Part shown: positions 26,526-32,612 of the stretch, in pieces
How the letters are laid out: the number at the start of each line of letters is the position of its first letter
How positions within the stretch are numbered: position 1 is the first letter of the stretch
Source: Alphaproteobacteria bacterium
GTDB lineage: Bacteria > Pseudomonadota > Alphaproteobacteria > UBA828
Length of the DNA: 32,612 nucleotides
Reading direction: 5' to 3'
Assembly: GCA_011523425.1 (NCBI GenBank)
Contig: WTGU01000032.1
Location: forward strand, 1 to 32,612
Position numbers and translations under genes: made by a program
Notes under the pieces: model-generated
Database searches by the model: none
Told to the model about the DNA's origin: nothing
The model's input: the letters and a program-made list of their open reading frames with translations, nothing else

Positions 26526-27252
26526 CGGGCGGCGCCGGGCGAAGGCCGGCGAGGCCGGCGCGAGGGCTGCGCGCGCGGAGCGCGAGGCCGAAGCGATCGA
26601 GGAGGGGCGCCGCGCCTACATGGCCCGCGACTTCGAGCGGGCGCGGGCTCTCTGGCTGCCGCTCGCCGAGGCGGGCAACGCCGAGGCCCAGGCCTGGGTC
26701 GGCTCGCTCCATGCCAACGGGGACGGCGTCGAGGCCGACGCGGCGGCGGCCTTCGCTTGGTATCTCAAGTCGGCCGAGGGCCGGAACGTGCTGGCCCAGA
26801 GCAACGTCGGCGCGATGTACGCCATGGGCAGCGGCGTCGCCCAGGACATGGCGGAGGCGGTACGCTGGCTGCGGCGCGCGGCCCGCGGCGGCGACGCCAA
26901 CGCCCGCTTCAACCTCGGCGTGCTCTACGGCCAGGGCAACGGCGTGCCCCGGAACAACGCCCGCGCCGCCGAGTGGTACCGCAAGGCGGCGGAAACGGGG
27001 CACTACCAGTCCCAGGCCCGTCTCGGCCACATGTACCTGGCAGGCGAGGGCGTGAAGAGGGACCGCGTGCAGGCCTTCCTGTGGCTCTCGCTCGCCGCCC
27101 GGCACGGCATCGGCAGCGCGCTCACCGCCCTCGAAGCGGTGGTCAAGGAGATGTCATCGGACGAGAAGGCCGCGGGCATGCGCCTCGTCGCCCAGTGGCG
27201 CGGCAGGGCGGACAGCGAGGCCGACGTGCTCATCGATCCAGTGCCCGTCTGA
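26491..27252 (+). CDS. Sel1-repeat protein
   Basis: This 253-residue protein has four Sel1-like repeats of 36 residues starting at about residues 66, 102, 138 and 174 (for example LGVLYGQGNGVPRNNARAAE and LGHMYLAGEGVKRDRVQAF). The preceding EGRRAYMARDFERARALWLP is a TPR/Sel1-type capping helix pair, which argues against a start at ATG 26620 inside it. The ATG at 26491 overlaps the previous gene by 35 bases. The first 30 residues are basic, without a signal peptide, so it is probably cytoplasmic, unlike many Sel1 proteins. Sel1 repeats mediate protein-protein contacts. It may be the last gene of the operon or a read-through neighbour. Confidence 0.82.
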   Translation: MSTRRASGPSRSGRRRAKAGEAGARAARAEREAEAIEEGRRAYMARDFERARALWLPLAEAGNAEAQAWVGSLHANGDGVEADAAAAFAWYLKSAEGRNVLAQSNVGAMYAMGSGVAQDMAEAVRWLRRAARGGDANARFNLGVLYGQGNGVPRNNARAAEWYRKAAETGHYQSQARLGHMYLAGEGVKRDRVQAFLWLSLAARHGIGSALTALEAVVKEMSSDEKAAGMRLVAQWRGRADSEADVLIDPVPV

Positions 27253-27272
27253 GGCGGCGGCGGCCCGTATCC

Positions 27273-27770
27273 TCAGCCGGCCGGCGCCGGCGCGGCGCAG
27301 GCGAAGCGGTCGATCACCCCGGTCTTGTCGTTCACCTCGATCTCGAAGGTCCGCTCGGCGAGCTCGCCCCAGAGGCCCGATTCCCCGGTCGGGCAGGCAT
27401 TGTGCGGCCCGATCTCGCGGGGCCGTGCCGCCTCGCCGTGGCGGCGGGAGCGGATGCCGGGGGAGAAGTGGAGCGTCACCTCCGCCGCGCCCGTCTCGCC
27501 GCGGATGATGTCGCCGGTCTCCCAGCCGCCCGGCAGGTCGTGGCTCCGGTAATAGCGCCTGAGCCGGCGCAGGGTGTCCTCGGGATCGGCTGCCTCTTCG
27601 GCGCCGGTCTCCGTCGTCTGCCCCTCGGTGCCTGCGCCGCCGCGGCGGAGCTGCTGTCCGGTCTCGTAGACGATCACGAACAGCAGAAGAATCCCGACGA
27701 TGATGCCGTAGCGAAGCCACCGCCGCTTCGATGGCGCCTTGGCTGCGCCGCGTCCGCCGCGTCGTCCCAC
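27273..27770 (-). CDS. Membrane-anchored hypothetical protein
   Basis: This 165-residue protein starts at GTG 27770. A basic N-terminus (GRRGGRGAAKAPSKRRW) precedes one membrane helix at about residues 20-38 (YGIIVGILLLFVIVY), followed by an acidic linker and a globular part with HDLPGGWETGDIIRG and FEIEVNDKTGVIDRFACAAP. The topology is N-in with the C-terminal domain in the periplasm. Two cysteines there (in NACPTG and RFACAA) might pair. I do not recognise the family. The Shine-Dalgarno sequence is weak. It converges with the Sel1 gene (stops 21 bases apart) and diverges from the small helical protein at 27847. Confidence 0.65.
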   Translation of the reverse strand: MGRRGGRGAAKAPSKRRWLRYGIIVGILLLFVIVYETGQQLRRGGAGTEGQTTETGAEEAADPEDTLRRLRRYYRSHDLPGGWETGDIIRGETGAAEVTLHFSPGIRSRRHGEAARPREIGPHNACPTGESGLWGELAERTFEIEVNDKTGVIDRFACAAPAPAG

Positions 27771-27846
27771 GATGTTTCCGTCGCTTTCGAGTAAGATCGC
27801 CGTCTCTCGGGCGCAGGATAGCGGTCGCGGTCAGGGGAGTGAAACG

Positions 27847-28122
27847 ATGCCGATCCCGCGGAACATTCAGGAGGAGCTCGACAAAAGGGACGAGCTGATC
27901 CTGGCTCTGGAACTGCTGGTCGTCGATCAGGCCTGCCGCCTGCTCGCTGCGGAGGCGGTGCTGCGCGAGCTCGTCCCGGCCAAGCGGAAGCCCTCGCAGG
28001 AAAAGATCGAGGCCCACATCGCCGAAGCCGCCGAGCGCTTTCGCCAGCGCTTCGAGGGCGAGAGCGTGGCGGGCTTCACCGACCGCGCGAAGCGCATCGC
28101 GGCCGATCTGGTCGGGCGATAG
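27847..28122 (+). CDS. Small helical hypothetical protein
   Basis: This 91-residue protein is predicted to be almost all alpha-helix (IQEELDKRDELILALELLVV, then KIEAHIAEAAERFRQRFEGE), with a charged surface and no signal or membrane segment. GGGGAG lies seven bases before ATG 27847, which is preferred to an ATG 36 codons upstream that would overlap the divergent gene's start. No family is recognised. It converges on the tlyA gene. Confidence 0.6.
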   Translation: MPIPRNIQEELDKRDELILALELLVVDQACRLLAAEAVLRELVPAKRKPSQEKIEAHIAEAAERFRQRFEGESVAGFTDRAKRIAADLVGR

Positions 28123-28155
28123 CGCGCTCCGCCCCCTCGCCCCCGCCGCCCTGCC

Positions 28156-28908
28156 TCAGGGCGCGCGGCGCGCGGCGATCAGAAACTCGGTGTTGCCGTC
28201 GCGTCCCGTGATCGGGCTTTCGACGAGGCCCGTGACCGGCCAGCGCGCGGCCTCCAGCCAGTCGCGGATGGTGGCACAGACCTCTTCGTGAACCGCCACG
28301 TCGCGAACGATGCCGCCCTTGCCCACGCGGCCCCGGCCCGCCTCGAACTGCGGCTTGATGAGGACGACGAGGCGCGCGCCCGGCGCGGCCAGCGCGAGCG
28401 CGGCCGGCAGCACCGTGCGCAGGCCGATGAAGCTCGCGTCGCAGACGATGAGGTCCACCGGCTCCGGCACGTGGGCGGCGGTGAGGTGGCGGGCGTTGGT
28501 CCGCTCCAGCACCGTGACGCGCGAATCGTTCCGCAGGCTGTCCGCGAGCTGGCCGTAGCCGACATCGACCGCGTAGACCCGCCGCGCCCCGCGCTTACAC
28601 AGCACGTCAGTGAAGCCCCCGGTCGACGCGCCGATATCGAGGGCCGTGAGCCCCTGCGGATCGATGCGGAAGCAGGTGAGCGCGTGATCCAGCTTCACCC
28701 CACCGCGCGAGACCCAGGGATGCGCCGCGCCCTGCACCGTAAGCGCGAGGTCGGACTCGACGCGGAGGCCGGGCTTGTCGAGGCGCCGCTCGCCCGAGAA
28801 CACGCGGCCTGCCAGCAGAAGCGCCTGCGCCTTGGTCCTGGTCTCGGCCAGGCCGCGCGCAACCATCAGGGTGTCGAGCCGCTCCTTGACCTGCGTCTGG
28901 CGGCTCAG
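28156..28908 (-). CDS. tlyA: TlyA-family rRNA 2'-O-methyltransferase (possible CTG start)
   Basis: This protein of about 250 residues has an N-terminal S4 RNA-binding domain (KERLDTLMVARGLAETRTKA) and an FtsJ-like methyltransferase domain: ALDIGASTGGFTDVL for S-adenosylmethionine, VDVGYGQL, CDASFIGL and LIKPQFEAGR. TlyA enzymes methylate ribosomal RNA ribose; some were called hemolysins. The first ATG (28865) would cut off the first S4 strand and has no suitably placed ribosome site. A CTG at 28908 overlaps the ispA stop (CTGA), is preceded by GTGGAG eight bases upstream, and restores the S4 domain, so it is given as the start. Confidence in the gene is high; the start is uncertain. Confidence 0.85.
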   Translation of the reverse strand: MSRQTQVKERLDTLMVARGLAETRTKAQALLLAGRVFSGERRLDKPGLRVESDLALTVQGAAHPWVSRGGVKLDHALTCFRIDPQGLTALDIGASTGGFTDVLCKRGARRVYAVDVGYGQLADSLRNDSRVTVLERTNARHLTAAHVPEPVDLIVCDASFIGLRTVLPAALALAAPGARLVVLIKPQFEAGRGRVGKGGIVRDVAVHEEVCATIRDWLEAARWPVTGLVESPITGRDGNTEFLIAARRAP

Positions 28909-29792
28909 TGGCGCCGCTCCACGATGTAGCGGGCGACGGCGCGGAGCGGCTCGGCCCTGTCGTCGAAGCGGCCGAGCGCGGCGATGGCGTCGTCCGCCAG
29001 AGCGCCCGCCCGCCGGCGTGCCTCCTCGGCGCCGAGCAGGCCGACGAAGGTCGCCTTGCCGGCGGCGGCATCCTTGCCCACGGCCTTGCCGAGATCCGCC
29101 TCCGAGCCCTCGTGATCGAGCAGGTCGTCGGCGATCTGGAAGGCGAGACCGATGCGGGCGGCGTAGTCGCGAAGCGCCACGCGGGCCGCGCCGTCCTCGC
29201 GGGCGAGAATGGCGCCGGCCTCGCAGGAGAAGCCGAACAGCGCCCCGGTCTTGAGCTGCTGCAGGCGGACGATCTCGTCGAGACCGAGCTCGCGGGTCTC
29301 CGCCGCCAGGTCGATCGCCTGGCCGCCGGCCATCCCGTCGGCGCCGGCGGCGCGTGCGAGCGCGCAGGCGAGCGCTGCGCGCACGCCTGCGTCCGGATGG
29401 CCCGAGGGCGCCGTGACCGCCTCGAAAGCGAGCGTCAGCAGCGAATCGCCGACCAGGATCGCCGTCGCCTCGTCGAAGGCGACGTGGCAGGTGGGCTTGC
29501 CGCGCCTGAGGTCGTCGTCGTCCATTGCCGGCAGGTCGTCGTGGACGAGTGAGTAGGTGTGCACCATCTCGATGGCGGCGGCGGTGTTGACCGACCAGGC
29601 GCGCGGCACGTCGAAGAGGTCGGCGCCCGAGAGGACCAGGAAGGGGCGCAGCCGCTTGCCGCCGGCAAAGAGCGAATAGCGCATCGCCTCGTAGAGGCGT
29701 CCGTTCTCGCCGTTGGTCAGGGGAACCAGTGAATCGAGCGCCGTGTCCACGGCCTCCGCTGCCTCGCGGAGCGCTTCTTCCAGCGTCGTCAC
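28905..29792 (-). CDS. ispA: Farnesyl diphosphate synthase (polyprenyl synthetase)
   Basis: This 295-residue all-helical cytosolic enzyme condenses isopentenyl diphosphate with allylic diphosphates. It has the first aspartate-rich motif DDLPAMDDDDLRRGKPTCH near residue 87, with the two-residue insertion typical of bacterial farnesyl synthases, and the second QIADDLLDHEGSE near residue 222. GGKRLRPFLVL near residue 45 binds the isopentenyl substrate. It follows xseB by 11 bases and overlaps tlyA. In many alphaproteobacteria dxs lies between ispA and tlyA; here it does not. Confidence 0.95.
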   Translation of the reverse strand: MTTLEEALREAAEAVDTALDSLVPLTNGENGRLYEAMRYSLFAGGKRLRPFLVLSGADLFDVPRAWSVNTAAAIEMVHTYSLVHDDLPAMDDDDLRRGKPTCHVAFDEATAILVGDSLLTLAFEAVTAPSGHPDAGVRAALACALARAAGADGMAGGQAIDLAAETRELGLDEIVRLQQLKTGALFGFSCEAGAILAREDGAARVALRDYAARIGLAFQIADDLLDHEGSEADLGKAVGKDAAAGKATFVGLLGAEEARRRAGALADDAIAALGRFDDRAEPLRAVARYIVERRH

Positions 29793-29803
29793 CCGGGCGC
29801 CTC

Positions 29804-30052
29804 TCAGCCGGTCTCGAACGGCTCGGTCCGGACGGCGCCGGCCGCATCGCCGTCGATCTTCTCGACGCGGAGCTCGGCCTGCCGGAGCTTCTCCTCGCAG
29901 AACTTCTTCAGCCGGACGCCGCGTTCGTAGGCGGCAATCGCCGCTTCGAGGCCGGTATCGCCCGCCTCCAGCTCATGCACGATCCCCTCAAGCTCGCTCA
30001 TCGCGCTCTCGAAGGTCTGTGCCTCGCCGTCCTTCTCGTCGCCCTCGCCCAT
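29804..30052 (-). CDS. xseB: Exodeoxyribonuclease VII small subunit
   Basis: This 82-residue protein matches XseB: FESAMSELEGIVHELEAGDT, then LEAAIAAYERGVRLKKFCEE and AELRVEKI. It forms a helical hairpin that associates with the XseA catalytic subunit in a nuclease acting on single-stranded DNA ends. It is first in the xseB-ispA-tlyA operon on the minus strand. xseA is not in the window. Confidence 0.95.
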   Translation of the reverse strand: MGEGDEKDGEAQTFESAMSELEGIVHELEAGDTGLEAAIAAYERGVRLKKFCEEKLRQAELRVEKIDGDAAGAVRTEPFETG

Positions 30053-30092
30053 GGGCCGAGTCTAGGGTGTGCCCGCACCCGCGGCAAGCAGG

Positions 30093-30112
30093 GCGCCCGG
30101 CCGCCGGGGCGC
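30093..30112 (-). terminator. Hairpin after the GST gene
   Basis: GCGCCC (30093-30098) and GGGCGC (30107-30112) can pair around an 8-base GC-rich loop, immediately beyond the GST stop on the minus strand and before xseB. No T-tract follows. It may end the amidase-GST transcript. Confidence 0.4.
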
Positions 30113-30114
30113 GG

Positions 30115-30744
30115 CTAGCCCGCGATGCTGGGGCGGGCGGAGACCTCCGCGTGCCAGCGCATCGCGTTGGCGCAGTCCTCCGGCAGCCCGGCCTTGGCGG
30201 CCTTGGTCGCGAAGTCGACGACGCAGAGCGCGGTAATATCGGCGACGCTGAAGCGCGGCCCGGCGATGAAGCGGTTGTCCGCAAGCTGTCGGTCGATGCG
30301 TCGATAGAAGCGGGCGAGGCGTTGCCTGCCGCGCTCGACCAGGGCCGGGATCTGCTCGATCGGCTCTTCGAAGGCCGGCAGGCCCCGGCCGGCGAAGGCG
30401 GGAGTGGCATTGCGGAACACCTCGGCCGCGCCGGCGAAGCCCTCGGTCTCCGCGCGCCGCTCCCACATGTCGACGCGGGCGCGGTCGACGCGGTTCACGC
30501 CGAAGAGCGGCGGCGCCGGGTACGCCTCCTCCAGATAGCGGCAGATCGCCATCGCCTCGCCGATCTGCGTGCCGTCGTCGAGCTCCAGCATCGGCACCAT
30601 CCGCCCCTCGTAGCGGGCGAGATAGTCGTCGTTCAGGTGTGCGCCCTCGCCGGCTTCCACCACCTCGAGCTCGATGTCCTTCTCGGCGACGTAGATCAGG
30701 ACCCGGCGCGGATTGGGCGCGCGCCCCCACGTGTAGAGCTTCAT
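30115..30744 (-). CDS. Glutathione S-transferase family protein
   Basis: This 209-residue cytosolic GST has an N-terminal thioredoxin-fold domain (MKLYTWGRAPNPRRVLIYVA, then GRMVPMLELDDGTQIGEAMA with the cis-proline and the Glu-Ala pair that holds glutathione) and a C-terminal helical domain with the folding motif GPRFSVADITAL. GGGGAG before ATG 30744 decides the start. It follows the amidase gene by 17 bases and is probably in the same operon. The substrate and the activating residue (Ser, Tyr or Cys) are not evident; the Trp6-Gly7 region lacks an obvious one. Confidence 0.9.
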   Translation of the reverse strand: MKLYTWGRAPNPRRVLIYVAEKDIELEVVEAGEGAHLNDDYLARYEGRMVPMLELDDGTQIGEAMAICRYLEEAYPAPPLFGVNRVDRARVDMWERRAETEGFAGAAEVFRNATPAFAGRGLPAFEEPIEQIPALVERGRQRLARFYRRIDRQLADNRFIAGPRFSVADITALCVVDFATKAAKAGLPEDCANAMRWHAEVSARPSIAG

Positions 30745-30761
30745 CGGAACTCCCCTGCGGG

Positions 30762-32189
30762 CTAGATCGCGGGCCGCCTGCCCTGCCAGGGCTGCGTCGC
30801 GCCCTCGAAGGCGGCGGCGGCGCGGAACACGGCGTGATCGTCGTAGGGCCGGCCCACAATCTGCATGCCGGTGGGCACGCCATAGGAGGAGAAGCCGGTC
30901 GGCACGCTCATCGCCGGACACTGGCTCATCAGGTTGAAGGGGTTGGTGCAGACCCAGCCGACATAGGCCGGCAGGCGGACGCCGTTGATCTCGAAATCGG
31001 GGTCCGCGTCGTCATGGTCGGCCTTGACCGCTGGCACCGCGAGGGTCGGGCAGATCAGGATGTCGTAGGACTTGAGGATCGGCTGCAGCTGCTGCCACAT
31101 CCAGCCGCGGAACACCTGGCACTGGTAGAGGCGCGCGGCGCTGTGGCCCAGCCCGCTCTCGAGCAGCCTGACGACGAACGGGTCCATCTCGTAGCGCCAG
31201 CGGGGCAGCAGATGGCCGGCGATCCCGGCGAAGAGGCCCTCCCACCAGGTCATCCAGCAATCGAGGACACCGAAGTTCCAGCCGATGTCGACCTCCTCCA
31301 CGGTGCACCCGAGCGAGCGCAGCGTCTCGGCCGCGCGCCGCGTGTTCGCCTGCACCTCCGGGTCGATCTGCAGGTAGCCGAGGTCCATGGAGAAGGCGAC
31401 CTTCCAGCCGCGGATGTCGTCGTAGGTGGTCGGCAGCCGCACCTTGTTGGGGAGGCTACTGAGATCGTCCGGATGCGGCCCCGACATGACGTTCTGCATG
31501 AGCGCGGCGTCGGCGACGCTGCGGACCATGGGGCCGTAGTGCAGGATCGTCTCCAGCGGATGGTCCCGGTCGAGCGGATTGCGGCCGAAGGGGGGCTTGT
31601 AGCCGAAGAGACCGCAGGCGGACGAGGGGATGCGGATCGAGCCGCCGCCGTCGGTGCCGTCGGCGAGCGTGGTCATGCCGCCGGCGACCGCCGCGCCCGC
31701 GCCGCCCGATGAGCCGCCCGAGGTGTACTCCAGGTTCCACGGATTGGGCGTGATCCCCCAGAGCGGGCTGTGGGTGGCGCCGGAATAGGCGAACTCCGGC
31801 GACGTCGTGCGCATGTGCATGATGGCGCCGGCGCGCAGCAGCCGGTCCACCGTCGCAGCGGTGTAGTCGGGGCGGAAGTCCTCGAAGATCTTCGAGCCGA
31901 AGGTGGTGATCTCGCCCTTGACCGGGTGGAAGTCCTTGATCGCCACCGGCACGCCCTCGAGCGCGCGCAGCCGGCCGTCGGTCTTTCCGTACTTGGCCTC
32001 GGCCTTCTTCGCCTGCTCGCGCGCCCGGTCGAAGAAGTCGTAGGTGATGGCGTTGACCTTGGGATTGATCGCCTGCGCGCGCGCGATCTGCGCGTCCAGC
32101 AGCTCCACCGGCGATAGCGTGCGCGCCTTGAAGCGTGCTAGCGCCTCGCTCGCCGTCAGGTAGCAAAGCTCGAGATCGGCCGATGCCAT
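30762..32189 (-). CDS. Amidase signature family hydrolase
   Basis: This 475-residue amidase-signature enzyme carries the Ser-cisSer-Lys triad: Lys85 in GVPVAIKDFHP, Ser160 in TSGGSSGGAGAAVAGG and nucleophile Ser184 in GTDGGGSIRIPSS. The 24-residue spacing between the serines equals that of fatty-acid amide hydrolase. It hydrolyses a C-N bond in an amide, but the substrate is open; GatA is less likely since no gatB or gatC lies nearby. GGGGAG precedes ATG 32189 by seven bases, favouring it over an upstream codon. It is co-directional with a GST and follows an oxidoreductase gene by about 70 bases, suggesting a small catabolic operon. Confidence 0.92.
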   Translation of the reverse strand: MASADLELCYLTASEALARFKARTLSPVELLDAQIARAQAINPKVNAITYDFFDRAREQAKKAEAKYGKTDGRLRALEGVPVAIKDFHPVKGEITTFGSKIFEDFRPDYTAATVDRLLRAGAIMHMRTTSPEFAYSGATHSPLWGITPNPWNLEYTSGGSSGGAGAAVAGGMTTLADGTDGGGSIRIPSSACGLFGYKPPFGRNPLDRDHPLETILHYGPMVRSVADAALMQNVMSGPHPDDLSSLPNKVRLPTTYDDIRGWKVAFSMDLGYLQIDPEVQANTRRAAETLRSLGCTVEEVDIGWNFGVLDCWMTWWEGLFAGIAGHLLPRWRYEMDPFVVRLLESGLGHSAARLYQCQVFRGWMWQQLQPILKSYDILICPTLAVPAVKADHDDADPDFEINGVRLPAYVGWVCTNPFNLMSQCPAMSVPTGFSSYGVPTGMQIVGRPYDDHAVFRAAAAFEGATQPWQGRRPAI

Positions 32190-32259
32190 GATGTGTCTCC
32201 CCTTGGGCTCCCTTGGCCTTCCCATGAACGTCCCGTCGAATCGCTGCGCCCGTCAGGCG

Positions 32260-32612
32260 TTAGGCGAGATGCACGACCTCCCGCCGCTTGATGCTCTCGT
32301 CGGCCGCGATGACGATGCGCAGGCTGTTGACCGCGCTATCCATGTGCTCCGAGAGGTCGATGTCCTCGCGGATCGCCTTGAGCAGGAACGCCTGCTCCCG
32401 GTCGCACAGCTCCTGATGGCTCGGCTCGTCGGCCATGTCGACCCACTCGTCCTCGTGCACGAAATTGTTGGCCTCGTCGATCTCGCTCGAATGGCAGAGC
32501 AGCGCGTTGGTCTTGGTGTGGGAATCGATGTCGTCGGAAGCGGCGTGGTCCTGCCCTTCCTGCGGCATGACGATGCTGACGCAGCCCTTGGGCCCGACCA
32601 CGTCCTTCACGA
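32260..32612 (-). CDS. Oxidoreductase C-terminal fragment, Gfo/Idh/MocA type (cut by window edge)
   Basis: At least 116 residues of a C-terminus are present, and the frame runs off the right end of the window, so the N-terminal cofactor domain is not visible. The tail HMDSAVNSLRIVIAADESIK is typical of the last helix of Gfo/Idh/MocA family NAD(P)-dependent sugar or polyol dehydrogenases. The stretch GCVSIVMPQEGQDHAASDDI fits a strand of their C-terminal domain. The GTG at 32610 is internal rather than a real start. It is probably the upstream gene of the amidase-GST operon. Confidence 0.65.
   Translation of the reverse strand, partial: VKDVVGPKGCVSIVMPQEGQDHAASDDIDSHTKTNALLCHSSEIDEANNFVHEDEWVDMADEPSHQELCDREQAFLLKAIREDIDLSEHMDSAVNSLRIVIAADESIKRREVVHLA

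Overview
The window is about 32.6 kb of GC-rich, gene-dense DNA that looks like an alphaproteobacterial chromosome. Three things suggest this: the glnB-glnA pair, the xseB-ispA-tlyA cluster, and Tat-type leaders on ABC substrate-binding proteins, together with frequent GTG starts. No integrase, transposase, plasmid or phage gene is visible. The species cannot be named from the sequence.

Layout. (1) 127-3307, minus: a binding protein and two permeases of a urea/short-chain-amide type ABC importer. Its ATPases are not in the window. A divergent TetR regulator and two short-chain dehydrogenases follow (3520-5659). (2) 5682-5758: tRNA-Arg(TCT). Then an aspartate-aminotransferase-like enzyme on the minus strand. 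(3) 7165-10840: glnB, glnA, two small membrane proteins and argG, a nitrogen-assimilation and arginine block, then a DUF1326 protein. (4) 11585-12945, minus: an ArsR regulator and an ArsP/UPF0718 permease, probably from a leaderless promoter. (5) 12982-13666: a stretch with no convincing gene, holding degenerate GAATCCC repeats and a GC-rich hairpin. (6) 13667-16780: a SnoaL-like protein, an outer-membrane barrel, a TPR/2-oxoglutarate-oxygenase fusion and a 43-residue membrane protein. (7) 17035-27252, plus: the centrepiece, described below. (8) 27273-32612: two small hypothetical proteins, the tlyA-ispA-xseB housekeeping cluster, a GST and an amidase in one operon, and the C-terminal end of an oxidoreductase cut by the window edge.

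The centrepiece is an apparent operon of ten genes. A complete five-gene ABC importer of the urea/amide family (binding protein, two permeases, two ATPases) is followed by two genes matching the small and large subunits of N,N-dimethylformamidase. Next come a Rieske-oxygenase-like protein whose iron-sulfur and mononuclear-iron ligands are largely lost, a small protein translationally coupled to it, and a Sel1-repeat protein. The simplest reading is uptake and hydrolysis of a small N-substituted amide as a nitrogen or carbon source. The role of the degenerate oxygenase is unknown, and it is the most novel element here. An amidase and a second amide-type transporter elsewhere in the window fit the same nutritional theme, but no direct link between them is shown.
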